The notes: generated from the letters alone by a model not told the origin. Numbered from the stretch's first letter, positions 7,485-16,217 are shown. The stretch is DNA of 64,000 bases from Chryseobacterium sp. Leaf201 (GCF_001421435.1 NZ_LMKA01000001.1:241836-305835), one strand, 5' to 3'. Numbers and translations: made by a program.

Positions 7485-7775
7485 CTATTTTTTCGCAGAA
7501 ACCACATAATCATAAACCCACTGGTGCTGCTCATCAGTTAACTTCGCTTTCGGCGCCATGGAATTCATGATTCCTACCCACTGTACCGGAGTATGAGCAG
7601 CCGGGTCCGGTAATTTATGGCATCTTCCGCAGGAATTTTCAAAGATCGTTTTTCCCTGGGCAATCTGTTCTGCTGTAGACGTTGCAGCCATCGGTGCTGT
7701 TGCTGTTGTTGCCTTCGGAGTACAGGATGACAATACAAGAGCTGTAAATGATGCTGCAGCGATAATTTTTTTCAT
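7485..7775 (-). CDS. Monohaem cytochrome c lipoprotein
   Basis: 96 residues. A short signal peptide ends in a lipobox (LSSC, Cys18), followed by an Ala/Thr-rich linker and one c-type haem site SCGRCH (about residues 49-54). A Met in the C-terminal half (MNSMAPKAK) can serve as axial ligand. It is a small periplasmic or membrane-anchored electron carrier. It stands alone between convergent and divergent genes, with a promoter box at 7800-7807. The electron partner is unknown; the cbb3 oxidase in this window is a possible acceptor, but nothing links them directly. Confidence 0.88.
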   Translation of the reverse strand: MKKIIAAASFTALVLSSCTPKATTATAPMAATSTAEQIAQGKTIFENSCGRCHKLPDPAAHTPVQWVGIMNSMAPKAKLTDEQHQWVYDYVVSAKK

Positions 7776-7799
7776 GTTTACTTATTTATTTGAATGAAG

Positions 7800-7807
7800 C
7801 AAATGTA
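7800..7807 (-). promoter_or_regulatory. -7 promoter box of the cytochrome c gene
   Basis: Minus-strand TACATTTG, followed by C, matches TAnnTTTG and lies 25 bp before the start codon. No matching -33 TTG was found. Confidence 0.55.
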
Positions 7808-8034
7808 AGAATTTCCTTTTCTCATTAATGGAATCAGGGATAATTTAGACGGGATACAAATTAGCCGCAGATAAATACATGGCGGATTCTTTCACCTGTA
7901 AATTGCTGTTTTCTGGTATCAGATGCAGGATTCAGATTCTGTGTTTTGACGCACAGTCTGTAATTTCCTGTAATTTTAATCTTAAAAACATGTTCAATAT
8001 CAAATTCACTATTGATCATTCACTGTTTAATCCT

Positions 8035-8042
8035 TATTTTTG
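8035..8042 (+). promoter_or_regulatory. Promoter of meaB, very close to the ATG
   Basis: TATTTTTG (8035-8042) has a TTG at 8012-8014, 20 bp upstream, the spacing of Bacteroidota -33/-7 promoters. The ATG at 8048 is only 5 bp after the box, so the mRNA would have almost no leader. Confidence 0.6.
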
Positions 8043-8047
8043 AATCA

Positions 8048-9034
8048 ATGAAATTTTCTACACAAGAGCTTATAGAAGGAATACGGTCAGGGAACAAACG
8101 CCTGATCGGGAAAGCGATTACATTGGTGGAAAGTAAGAAAACCGAGCACCGGCAGCAGGCAGAGGAACTCTTGAAACAGATGATGCCATTTACAGGAAAT
8201 TCGGTACGGATAGGGATAACCGGAGTTCCGGGAGCCGGGAAATCTACTTTTATAGAAAATTTCGGAAGGCTTGCCATTTCAAACGGTAAAAAAGTAGCCG
8301 TTCTGGCCATAGACCCCAGTTCTTCGATAAACAAAGGAAGTATTTTGGGGGATAAAACAAGAATGGAAGAGCTTGCCAGGGAAGAAAATGCTTTTATCCG
8401 TCCCTCTCCGAGTTCCGGGTTTTTAGGCGGCGTTGCCAATACGACATTTGAAACCATGATGATCTGTGAAGCGGCAGGCTATGATTATATCTTAATAGAA
8501 ACGGTAGGCGTGGGGCAGTCTGAAGTGTTGGTTGCCGATATCACCGATGTCTTTCTGTTCCTGAAAATTATCGGCGGGGGAGATGAACTTCAGGGAATCA
8601 AACGCGGGATTATGGAAATGGTAGATGTGGTTTTCATTAATAAAGTAGATCCCGATAACCTGCAAAAGGCAAAAAATACCAGGCTTGAACTGAAACGGGC
8701 CCTGGATTTTATTCCGCCAAAGGAAAAAGACTGGAAAGTGCCCATTTTGTTAGGTTCTGCCTTGAATAATAACGGATTGGAAGATGTTTTTGAAAAAATT
8801 GATGAGTTTATCAGTTTAAAAAAGAAAAATAACCGCTTTGAAACCGTAAGGACCCAACAGGCAGAGAAACGCTTCGAATACTGGGTGCAGGAATACATAC
8901 TGTCAATGGTGAAGAAGGATAATTCTCTGGAAGAAGCTTATATTCGGCATAAAAAAAATGCTTCTGCAATGATTTCAAACCCCAGTACAGAAGCAAAATT
9001 ATTTGTGGAACAGTTTCTAAATAAACCTAATTAA
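8048..9034 (+). CDS. meaB: Methylmalonyl-CoA mutase-associated GTPase MeaB
   Basis: 328 residues from Met at 8048. A G3E-family P-loop GTPase: Walker A GVPGAGKST (about 60-68), a switch region with IDPSSS, LIETVGVGQSE, and the guanine-specificity motif NKVD. MeaB gates cofactor loading and protects adenosylcobalamin-dependent methylmalonyl-CoA mutase. No mutase gene is near. An open frame extends upstream to 8012, but the promoter box (8035-8042) lies inside that extension, so 8048 is the better start. The end overlaps the convergent DUF4251 gene by 4 bp. Confidence 0.92.
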   Translation: MKFSTQELIEGIRSGNKRLIGKAITLVESKKTEHRQQAEELLKQMMPFTGNSVRIGITGVPGAGKSTFIENFGRLAISNGKKVAVLAIDPSSSINKGSILGDKTRMEELAREENAFIRPSPSSGFLGGVANTTFETMMICEAAGYDYILIETVGVGQSEVLVADITDVFLFLKIIGGGDELQGIKRGIMEMVDVVFINKVDPDNLQKAKNTRLELKRALDFIPPKEKDWKVPILLGSALNNNGLEDVFEKIDEFISLKKKNNRFETVRTQQAEKRFEYWVQEYILSMVKKDNSLEEAYIRHKKNASAMISNPSTEAKLFVEQFLNKPN

Positions 9035-9576
9035 GGCTGGGCTTTCTGCTCTTCATTTTTGGTAATATACCCATCATAAGAAATAGGCTGTCGGTCATTG
9101 CTTCTTACAGAAGTAAAGGCTTTACCGTTTTTAAACACCTCAATGGTAATTTCGTCTACCGTAGACTGGTCATTCACTTTTATTTTTACGATCCAGTTCC
9201 CTTTCTTATTCTGTGATTTGTTTACCGTAAAGTCTTTTGATGAAAACCGGTAACTGTTCTGTGCCGTATTTCCGTAGCTTGGGTTGAAGACCCTTCCGAA
9301 ATAAGGCAGTGCTACATCAAGCTTGTCATTTTTTAAATCAATGGAATAATTGCTCCCTGAAAGATCCAGTATTCTCGTAGCCGGGGCATTGGGCAAAGAG
9401 GTCATTACGTTGATTACATCATAGTTGGTGGGATTTGCCCTCTGTGCACGGAAAGAAAAATCCTGTGCATTTACCATCATATTGACCGCCTGAGACGGAA
9501 CGGTATTCTGAGAAGAACAGCTTTGGAAAATCGTCAGAAAGCTGAATATAAATATAATCGGGATATACTTTTTCAT
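9031..9576 (-). CDS. DUF4251-family lipoprotein
   Basis: 181 residues. The signal peptide ends in a lipobox (FQSC, Cys20), then a beta-rich domain of the Bacteroidota DUF4251 type: FSFRAQRANP near 42, a central LPYFGRVFNPSYG, and a C-terminal YDGYI. Members are small envelope lipoproteins without a known reaction. It is monocistronic and convergent with meaB (4-bp overlap). Family assignment is by recognition, not by search. Confidence 0.8.
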   Translation of the reverse strand: MKKYIPIIFIFSFLTIFQSCSSQNTVPSQAVNMMVNAQDFSFRAQRANPTNYDVINVMTSLPNAPATRILDLSGSNYSIDLKNDKLDVALPYFGRVFNPSYGNTAQNSYRFSSKDFTVNKSQNKKGNWIVKIKVNDQSTVDEITIEVFKNGKAFTSVRSNDRQPISYDGYITKNEEQKAQP

Positions 9577-9679
9577 AATACGGATTATTTGGGTTTAAAC
9601 ATCAAATTACATGCAAATATACAGCCGTGAAATTATTTTGGAATAAAAATTGTTAAGGTTGAACTATTAACACTCGAAT

Positions 9680-10489
9680 ATGAAAATTACACATCTTTTA
9701 GGAATAGGGGGAGCATTGGCTCTTACTGTTTCAGCATGTACTACAAACCCAATTACGGGAAGATCTTCTTTGCAGCTGGCAAACAATTCTGAAATTATGA
9801 CCATGTCTGCCCAGGAATACAGATCAACACTGGGAAAATCCAAAGTAGTTACAGGAACGGCAGATGCAAAAAGGGTAGTGAGTGTAGGATCCAGAATAAA
9901 ATCTGCCGCAGAAAGATATTACCAGTCCATCGGACGTTCTGCAGATATTGCCAATTACAGCTGGGAGTTTAACCTTATACAGAGCAATGAGCTTAATGCA
10001 TGGTGTATGCCCGGCGGAAAAGTAGCTGTATACACAGGAATTCTTCCCGTTACAAAAAATGAAAACGGACTTGCCGTAGTAATGGGGCATGAAGTTTCCC
10101 ACGCACTGGCAGGACACGGAAATGAAAGGATTTCCCAGGCCATGGTTGCACAGTATGGCGGTGCCATTTTAGGCGGAAGTATTTCCAATGCACAGTGGGC
10201 AGGTGTTTTTGAAAAAGTGTATCCTATCGGATCACAGGTGGCCCTGTTGAAATACGGAAGAGGCCAGGAATCTGAAGCGGATAAAATGGGATTATACCTG
10301 ATGGGAATGGCAGGATATGACCCGAGAGAAGCAATCCCGTTCTGGAGCAGAATGGAAGGTGCATCTAAAGGAGCTAGACAGCCGGAATTTTTATCTACCC
10401 ACCCGAATCCTGAAACCAGGATTTCCGATATCAATAAAGACTTACCTAAAGCACTTGAATATTATAAAGCTGCAGGCGGAAGAATATAA
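9680..10489 (+). CDS. M48-family zinc metalloprotease lipoprotein
   Basis: 269 residues with a lipobox (SVSAC, Cys20) and the CTTNPITGRS start typical of LoiP/YggG-like M48 peptidases. The zinc-binding, catalytic HExxH is in MGHEVSHALAGH (about 137-148), with the downstream third ligand in QESEADKMG. C-terminal LSTHPNPETRI is the usual family end. It probably acts at an envelope membrane on misfolded proteins. It stands alone, with its own terminator at 10517-10556. Confidence 0.92.
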   Translation: MKITHLLGIGGALALTVSACTTNPITGRSSLQLANNSEIMTMSAQEYRSTLGKSKVVTGTADAKRVVSVGSRIKSAAERYYQSIGRSADIANYSWEFNLIQSNELNAWCMPGGKVAVYTGILPVTKNENGLAVVMGHEVSHALAGHGNERISQAMVAQYGGAILGGSISNAQWAGVFEKVYPIGSQVALLKYGRGQESEADKMGLYLMGMAGYDPREAIPFWSRMEGASKGARQPEFLSTHPNPETRISDINKDLPKALEYYKAAGGRI

Positions 10490-10516
10490 ATTTATAAATA
10501 ATTTAAATCTTGAATG

Positions 10517-10556
10517 AAACCTTATTGAATTGTATTAAATTTGGTAAGGTTTTTTA
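10517..10556 (+). terminator. Intrinsic terminator of the M48 protease gene
   Basis: AAACCTTA (10518-10525) pairs with TAAGGTTT (10545-10552), and a T-run follows. The loop is long (about 19 nt) and AT-rich, and it holds a TAAATTTG box (10536-10543) that may be the promoter of the next gene. Confidence 0.65.
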
Positions 10557-10589
10557 ATTTAATAACAGACAAACACCAAACACAACACT

Positions 10590-10910
10590 ATGAAAAATTT
10601 AACCATTATCGGGCTTGTTCTTTTAGCACTGTCAATTCTTCTGTTTTATCTGACGGCAAATAATTTTACCATCAATGATCTGGGTATGCCTCATATTATG
10701 GGAATTCTGGGCGGCATCGGCATCGGTTTGATTATCGGCGGGATGGTAGGCTATGTAAGTAAAGGGAGTGCAATTAAGGAAGAGCAGAGAAGAAAAGAAT
10801 TTGCACAGCTTCAGAAAGACAAGCAGGAGCTTGAAATTCAGACTGCCGAACTGGCAAGGCGTGAGCAGGAACTTCAAAACCAGAACAAAATACAAAATCC
10901 TCAAATCTGA
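10590..10910 (+). CDS. Small two-helix membrane protein with coiled coil
   Basis: 106 residues. Two membrane helices (about 4-23 and 33-55, the second Gly-rich GILGGIGIGLIIGGMVGYV) are followed by a charged, Gln/Glu-rich coiled coil (about 62-102). I do not recognise a family. The design, a glycine-rich hairpin with a cytoplasmic coiled coil, fits an oligomerising inner-membrane adaptor. Monocistronic; the stop codon is inside the terminator hairpin at 10894-10925. Confidence 0.75.
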   Translation: MKNLTIIGLVLLALSILLFYLTANNFTINDLGMPHIMGILGGIGIGLIIGGMVGYVSKGSAIKEEQRRKEFAQLQKDKQELEIQTAELARREQELQNQNKIQNPQI

Positions 10911-10925
10911 TGATCTGAGGATTTT
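10894..10925. terminator. Bidirectional terminator at 10.9 kb
   Basis: AAAATCCTCA (10894-10903) pairs with TGAGGATTTT (10916-10925), with inner pairing of AATC and GATC. It ends the small membrane protein gene, whose stop is in the hairpin, and probably also the convergent barrel gene ending at 10950. Confidence 0.8.
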
Positions 10926-10949
10926 ATTCTATTTTGTATCTTTTATAAA

Positions 10950-11561
10950 TTAAAATTTATATCCTACACCCACCATAAAGAGATTGGGTCTGTTGTCATA
11001 TCTGATCTCTTCGCCTGAAACCCTGCTGATAAAGTTACGCGAATCTTTACTGAATGAACCTTCATACTTTGCATTCAGAATCAATTTTGAGATTTCAACT
11101 TGGGCACCAAACTGGTATCCTACGGTAAAATTATCCCTTGCATTTTCTCTGAAATCATTGAAGGTATCTTCCTTACTCAGGTTATAGCTCGCAACCGGAC
11201 CAACGAAAACACCCACCAGGTTGCCAAAAAGATTATATCCTAAAAGTACGGGTACATCAATCCTGCTGCTCTTAATGTCAAAGGTAGTGTTGGCTGCAGT
11301 AAATTCATTTTTAAAGTTGGTATAATACACTTCGGGCATCAGGAAAAATGAAGTCGGTAATCCTACTTTTAAGGAAAGACCTACATTGAATCCTGCATTG
11401 TTTTTACCTTCGCCTTCAATGGCCTGATTCACGGTTCCTTTAATATTCTGCCAGGTAGGTGAACCTGTCGGGAATATGATATTTGCTTTTCCTGCCAGTG
11501 AAATCTGGGCAGATGCAAAGATAGAACCACCTATTAACGCGATACTAAGAATCTTTTTCAT
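10950..11561 (-). CDS. Outer-membrane beta-barrel protein coupled to mlaFE
   Basis: 203 residues with a signal peptide (MKKILSIALIGGSIFASAQ) and alternating-hydrophobicity strands, ending in the aromatic barrel terminus FMVGVGYKF. It looks like a PorT/OmpW-size 8-strand barrel. It starts 17 bp inside the mlaF gene, so it belongs to the mlaE-mlaF operon. In E. coli the Mla pathway ends at an outer-membrane complex (MlaA with porin); this barrel could be the local outer-membrane partner, but that rests only on gene coupling. Confidence 0.8.
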   Translation of the reverse strand: MKKILSIALIGGSIFASAQISLAGKANIIFPTGSPTWQNIKGTVNQAIEGEGKNNAGFNVGLSLKVGLPTSFFLMPEVYYTNFKNEFTAANTTFDIKSSRIDVPVLLGYNLFGNLVGVFVGPVASYNLSKEDTFNDFRENARDNFTVGYQFGAQVEISKLILNAKYEGSFSKDSRNFISRVSGEEIRYDNRPNLFMVGVGYKF

Positions 11562-12360
11562 TATCTTCTAATTTAGTGATTGAATTATCAATAGTTTTAT
11601 TATTCTCAAGCAGGTATTCTCTCAGTTCTTTAAATAATTCTGATGAATACACAAAATCGATAAGATTTTTATTGCCTGCAGTAATCAGGATATCTTTGTT
11701 GCCTTCCCATTCTTTAATACCCAGTCTCAGGTAAACAATTTTTTCACCAATCGTCATCACGGAGTTCATATCGTGCGTGTTGATGATGGTTGTCGTGTTG
11801 TATTCCTTTGTGATCTCCAACAGAAGGTCATCAATAACATTGGATGTATAAGGATCCAGCCCGGAATTGGGTTCATCACAGAACAGGTATTTAGGGTGGT
11901 TTACAATGGCTCTTGCAATGGCCACACGTTTCTGCATTCCTCCCGAAATTTCAGAAGGGAACTTCCGGTTGGCTTTATCTAAATGTACCCTTCCGATTAC
12001 TTCAAAAACCCTTCTTTTCTTTTCCCTGAAAGTAAGGTTCGTGAACATATCCAGAGGAAACATAATGTTTTCTTCCACCGTTAAAGAGTCAAACAGTGCA
12101 CTTCCCTGGAACAGGGTTCCTATTTCAGAACGGAGCTGCTGCTTTTCTTCGCGGTTCATTACATTAATGTCCCTGCCGTCAAAAAGGATCTCTCCGGATG
12201 AAGGCTGGTATACGTTAAGTAAACTTTTAAGAAAAACCGTTTTCCCCGAACCACTCTGCCCGATAATAAGGTTGACTTTTCCTTTTTCAAAAGTGGTTGA
12301 AATCCCTTTAAGCACTTCAACTTCATCAAAACTTTTTTTAAGATCTTTTACCTCAATCAT
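11545..12360 (-). CDS. mlaF: MlaF-like ABC transporter ATP-binding protein
   Basis: 271 residues: Walker A IGQSGSGKT (about 33-41), Q-loop LFQGSALFDSLTV, signature ISGGMQKR, Walker B YLFCDEPNSGLDP and the H-loop in NTHDMNS. The SALFDSLTVEEN stretch and ISGGMQKR signature are typical of the MlaF/Ttg2A group. With MlaE it drives phospholipid exchange between inner and outer membranes. mlaE precedes it with a TGATG stop-start overlap; the barrel gene follows with a 17-bp overlap. The MCE (MlaD-like) partner is not here but at 27529. Confidence 0.92.
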   Translation of the reverse strand: MIEVKDLKKSFDEVEVLKGISTTFEKGKVNLIIGQSGSGKTVFLKSLLNVYQPSSGEILFDGRDINVMNREEKQQLRSEIGTLFQGSALFDSLTVEENIMFPLDMFTNLTFREKKRRVFEVIGRVHLDKANRKFPSEISGGMQKRVAIARAIVNHPKYLFCDEPNSGLDPYTSNVIDDLLLEITKEYNTTTIINTHDMNSVMTIGEKIVYLRLGIKEWEGNKDILITAGNKNLIDFVYSSELFKELREYLLENNKTIDNSITKLEDNEKDS

Positions 12361-13112
12361 CAGCTTAATATTAATTGGGTTAATAACAACTCAGAAAGGA
12401 TAATAAATACCATCGTCCAGACTACGGCCTGAGTACTTGCCCTACCTACTTCCAAGGAACCTCCTTTTACATTATATCCGAAATAAGACGGAACCGTGGC
12501 AATAACAAAAGCGAAAACAATTGTTTTGGAAAATGCATAATAAATAAAAAGATTAGGCATATACATCTGAATACCGGTAATATAATCATTTGTAGTCCAG
12601 TTTCCTGTTAAAAGCCCGGCAATATAACCTCCCGAAATACCAAATACAATACTGATCGCAATCAGTAAAGGGTTAAAAATCATACAGGCGAGTATCTTGG
12701 GTAGTATCAGAAAGTTAGGCGAGTTTACACCCATAATGTCCAATGCATCGATCTGCTCGGAAACCCTCATGGTTCCGATACTGGATGCAATATAGGAACC
12801 CACTTTACCTGCCAGAATCAAACTGATAATCGTAGGTGCAAACTCCAGCACCAGAACGGCCTTTGTTGCGTATCCTACAAATGAAGTAGGTATCGGGAAA
12901 TCGGATGCATCAAAGTTATTAAACATCTGAATGGCAACTACCGCTCCCACGAATATGGATGTGAAGATAACCAACCCAAAAGAGTTGACTCCCAAATCAT
13001 TGATTTCTCTCATGAACAGCTTCCAGAAGACCCTCATTTTCTGAGGCTTCTGCATGGATTTACCCATAAGGATAATATATTCTCCTACTGCAGTAAAAAA
13101 CTTTTTTAACAT
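12360..13112 (-). CDS. mlaE: MlaE-family ABC permease
   Basis: 250 residues with about five to six membrane helices. The typical MlaE stretches are seen: an N-terminal amphipathic helix, GAVVAIQMF near 76, EFAPTIISLILAGKVGS near 110-126, and the EQIDALDIMGVNSP region near 137-150. It is the lipid-handling permease of the Mla/Ttg2 system. It is the first gene of the mlaE-mlaF-barrel operon. No promoter box with the full consensus was found in the 140-bp gap upstream. Confidence 0.92.
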   Translation of the reverse strand: MLKKFFTAVGEYIILMGKSMQKPQKMRVFWKLFMREINDLGVNSFGLVIFTSIFVGAVVAIQMFNNFDASDFPIPTSFVGYATKAVLVLEFAPTIISLILAGKVGSYIASSIGTMRVSEQIDALDIMGVNSPNFLILPKILACMIFNPLLIAISIVFGISGGYIAGLLTGNWTTNDYITGIQMYMPNLFIYYAFSKTIVFAFVIATVPSYFGYNVKGGSLEVGRASTQAVVWTMVFIILSELLLTQLILS

Positions 13113-13252
13113 TCTGCTAAATTAGACTTTTTTTATTAATTTAAATGACAGAACAACAAGAGTGCCGAAAAGGATCTGGTGGAATGTATTTAAAATTAAA
13201 CGTTGATTCAGTTAAGTGAAATTACTCATTTAATAAACCCTTATTTACAGAT

Positions 13253-14623
13253 TTACTTTGCATTTTTATCTCCTGTGATTACCAGCAGGACCGTTTTAAG
13301 AATAATAACCAGGTCCAGCACGAAACTCCAGTTTCTTACATAGAAAGCATCTGCCAGAATCCTTTTATTCATTTCAATTTCAACATTTCCCGCATCGCCA
13401 CGGAGTCCGTTTACCTGTGCCAGTCCGGTAATCCCGGGGCTTACCATACTCCGCAGGCTGTACCTTCCGATTTTCGGTTTGTAATAATTGTCCACAGCCA
13501 GCATATGCGGTCTTGGACCTACGATAGACATTTCACCTTTCAAAACATTGATAAACTGCGGCATTTCATCCAGGCTGGTCTTTCTTAAGAATTTACCGAT
13601 TCTGGTAATCCTTGCATCATTTTCTTCAGTGGTTTTTGTTGAGGATTCATTATTCACAATCATCGTTCTGAATTTGATACAGTGAAAAACCTCTTCGTGA
13701 AAACCATATCTTTTCTGAATAAAAAATACAGGGCCTTTGGACGTGGCTCTGATTAACACGGCAATAATAGGAAACAGCCATGAGCAGATTCCTGCCAGAA
13801 CAACGGCCGAAAATATAATATCGAAAGTTCTTTTTAATAAAAAATTAGAATAGTAGTCCAGAGGATATTTGGCCTGGTTCAAGACAGGCTGGGTCTGGAT
13901 GTATCCCATATCATACAGGAAAAAATCACTTTGCGTAATGCTGGGAATTAACGAAATATGCACTTTATTGGCTTCCGCCAGCCTGAATATTTCTTTTTCC
14001 GTACGTTCCGTGTATGCATTCTCTATCGGGATAAATAAAGTATGGATGCCGTTCGTCTTCCAGAATTCTATCAGTTCGGCGGCATTAATTTCAGGGTTTT
14101 TATACTCAAAAATTTTATATCCGTAATCTTTCCTTGATTTTAAAATATTTTTCAGCACTTCCGTAGAGCTGTTTTCATTCAGGAACATGATATTCCTGTG
14201 ATTAATCCCCAGGCTCCGGAAATATTTGATTCCGAAAAAGATCAGTGATTTGGCTAAAAAAATAAAAAAGAACAGGTAAAATGAAAGCCAGTAGATATCT
14301 GAATTAAAGAATACATTGTAGCTTACTTTCCCGATCAGCAGAAGACCGAAAATAAATATTAAGAAATGTACCAGGAGCCGTTCCAGAAAAAGGGTATAGG
14401 TGAGGTTTCTCGGAATATTGTAAATTTTTGTCCTGCCGCTCAGCAGCATCCAGAACAGGAACAGCAAAGCCAGAGAAAATGCATTCTGATACCAGGTTTC
14501 CGGGTTGTACTTTAAATCCTGGTTCCGGCTTAAAAAAAAGAATATAAAAATAAGTGCAATAACCAGCAGGTCAAGCAAAACAATGATCGATTTCAGGTAT
14601 CTGGAGTATCGGATTCTCTGCAT
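13253..14623 (-). CDS. Polyprenyl-phosphate sugar-1-phosphate transferase
   Basis: 456 residues. The N-terminal half has about four membrane helices and a Rossmann-like domain (IMFLNENSSTEVLKNIL near 144); the C-terminal bacterial sugar transferase domain follows the fifth helix (about 275-297). Its motifs include KRTFDIIFS, FFIQKRYG, KFRTM, RKTSLDEMPQ, LKGEMSIVGPRP and PGITGLAQVNG. This is the WbaP/WcaJ architecture: it moves a sugar-1-phosphate onto undecaprenyl phosphate to start capsule or exopolysaccharide repeat units. It is alone here; flippase and glycosyltransferase genes lie about 18 kb away. Confidence 0.9.
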   Translation of the reverse strand: MQRIRYSRYLKSIIVLLDLLVIALIFIFFFLSRNQDLKYNPETWYQNAFSLALLFLFWMLLSGRTKIYNIPRNLTYTLFLERLLVHFLIFIFGLLLIGKVSYNVFFNSDIYWLSFYLFFFIFLAKSLIFFGIKYFRSLGINHRNIMFLNENSSTEVLKNILKSRKDYGYKIFEYKNPEINAAELIEFWKTNGIHTLFIPIENAYTERTEKEIFRLAEANKVHISLIPSITQSDFFLYDMGYIQTQPVLNQAKYPLDYYSNFLLKRTFDIIFSAVVLAGICSWLFPIIAVLIRATSKGPVFFIQKRYGFHEEVFHCIKFRTMIVNNESSTKTTEENDARITRIGKFLRKTSLDEMPQFINVLKGEMSIVGPRPHMLAVDNYYKPKIGRYSLRSMVSPGITGLAQVNGLRGDAGNVEIEMNKRILADAFYVRNWSFVLDLVIILKTVLLVITGDKNAK

Positions 14624-14663
14624 CTATGGATATTAGCGGTACAAAGGGCTAAGATATGTATTT

Positions 14664-15293
14664 TTACGGGATATTCAGGTATTTATGGGTCTGCACCGAG
14701 GCTCTCCATTTCGGGTGTGCCAGGATAAAATCTGTAATTTTCGGATACATCTCATCACGCTTGCTCCATTCGCTCTGAAGATACAGTGTGCAGTTTTCAG
14801 AAACTTTGGCGGCTTGCTCCTGAGCAAATGTAAAATCATTATTATTGAAAACGATCATTTTCAGCTCGTGAGCCTGCTGATAAATTTCTTCTTTGGGAAG
14901 GCCTGTTTTCTTGGGCGAAAGCGTAATCCAGTCAATCTGTCCGCTCAGCGGATAGGCTCCTGAAGTTTCAATATGAACTGTACATCCCAGTTCCTTTAAT
15001 CTTGATGTTAAAATATCCAGGTTCCACATTAACGGTTCGCCACCTGTTAAAACAATTGTTTTACAGTGGCTTGCCGCCATTTCTGCAATTTCCTCTGCAT
15101 TCATCAACGGATGTAAGGTCGGGTCCCAGCTTTCTTTTACATCACACCAGTGGCACCCGACATCGCATCCGCCCAGCCTGATGAAATAAGCTGCTTTTCC
15201 GGTATGTGCCCCTTCTCCCTGAAGAGTGTAAAAATGCTCCATTACAGGGAGCATTTTACCTTCTTTTAATAAAATATCTTCTTCTATTTTCAT
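14664..15293 (-). CDS. queE: 7-carboxy-7-deazaguanine synthase QueE
   Basis: 209 residues from Met at 15293. Radical SAM enzyme with the cluster motif CDVGCHWC (Cx3Cx2C), preceded by QGEGAHTGKAAYFIRLGG, and VLTGGEP, which contributes to S-adenosylmethionine binding. It makes the 7-deazaguanine core of queuosine from carboxy-tetrahydropterin. An open frame extends to 15332 but would overlap folD by 32 bp; starting at MKIEEDILL gives the standard family N-terminus. It lies 7 bp after folD, so the two are co-transcribed. Confidence 0.92.
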   Translation of the reverse strand: MKIEEDILLKEGKMLPVMEHFYTLQGEGAHTGKAAYFIRLGGCDVGCHWCDVKESWDPTLHPLMNAEEIAEMAASHCKTIVLTGGEPLMWNLDILTSRLKELGCTVHIETSGAYPLSGQIDWITLSPKKTGLPKEEIYQQAHELKMIVFNNNDFTFAQEQAAKVSENCTLYLQSEWSKRDEMYPKITDFILAHPKWRASVQTHKYLNIP

Positions 15294-15300
15294 TATCAGT

Positions 15301-16185
15301 TTAGTCGTTATAGACTGAAGTCTTATAAGCAATGATGGTGTTTTTCATTAACATCGCTCTGGTCATAGGGCCAACACCTCCGGGAACCGGGGTAATCCAG
15401 CTTGCTTTGGCAGCACAGCTGTCAAAATCCACATCGCCGGCAAGGTAATATCCTTTCGGAGAATCGTTGTCTACCCGTGTAATTCCTACATCAACAATCA
15501 CGGCTCCTTCTTTAATCATGTCACCTTTTAAAAAGTGAGGATCACCCAGTGCGGTAATCACGATGTCTGCTTTTTTAGTATATTCTTCAATGTCTTTCGT
15601 ATAAGAATGTGTCAGAGTTACGGTAGAATTTCCCGGGAAATCTTTTCTTCCCATCAGGATGCTCATAGGCCTGCCTACGATTTTGCTTCTTCCGATGATC
15701 ACACAGTCTTTACCTTTTGTTTCAATATTATATCTTTCCAGTAAAGTTAAAATCCCGAATGGCGTTGCCGGCAGGAAGGTATCCATTTCCAGTGCCATTC
15801 TCCCGAAGTTTTCAGGATGGAAGCCGTCAACATCTTTTCGTGGGTCAATAGCGTTAATGATTTTTTCCTGGTCGATCTGGTCCGGTAAGGGCAGCTGAAC
15901 GATAAACCCGTCAACCGATTTGGATTTGTTCAGTTCGTCAATTTTTTCCAGTAACTCAGATTCAGAAACCGTGCTCGGAAATTTAATTAAACTGGATTGA
16001 AAGCCTACTTCTTCACAGTCTTTCACTTTAGAGTTTACATAAGCTTTGCTTGCCCCGTTATTCCCCACAAGGATAGCCACAAGATGCGGTGCTCTTCTTT
16101 TTCCGGCAAGAATTTTGTCAACCTCAACCTTGATTTCTGCTTTTATTTCTTTGGATATTTTTAATCCGTCAAGAATTTCTGCCAT
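15301..16185 (-). CDS. folD: Bifunctional methylenetetrahydrofolate dehydrogenase/cyclohydrolase FolD
   Basis: 294 residues, the usual length. Characteristic motifs are present: YVNSKVKDCEEVG with the catalytic Lys region (about 50-62), VDGFIVQLPLPDQ (about 95-107), VIIGRSKIVGRPM for NADP binding (about 162-174), and the C-terminal PGGVGPMTRAML. It interconverts methylene-, methenyl- and formyl-tetrahydrofolate in the cytoplasm. queE follows by 7 bp, and a toxin gene ends 33 bp upstream of the start. Confidence 0.95.
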   Translation of the reverse strand: MAEILDGLKISKEIKAEIKVEVDKILAGKRRAPHLVAILVGNNGASKAYVNSKVKDCEEVGFQSSLIKFPSTVSESELLEKIDELNKSKSVDGFIVQLPLPDQIDQEKIINAIDPRKDVDGFHPENFGRMALEMDTFLPATPFGILTLLERYNIETKGKDCVIIGRSKIVGRPMSILMGRKDFPGNSTVTLTHSYTKDIEEYTKKADIVITALGDPHFLKGDMIKEGAVIVDVGITRVDNDSPKGYYLAGDVDFDSCAAKASWITPVPGGVGPMTRAMLMKNTIIAYKTSVYND

Positions 16186-16217
16186 TTTTACTTTATTACT
16201 TTTTTATTATTAGATTT

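Noticed and set aside
11867..12403. 178-codon open frame antisense to mlaF
   Set aside because: Shadow of MlaF with no recognisable domain; mlaF has all ATPase motifs in the other frame.
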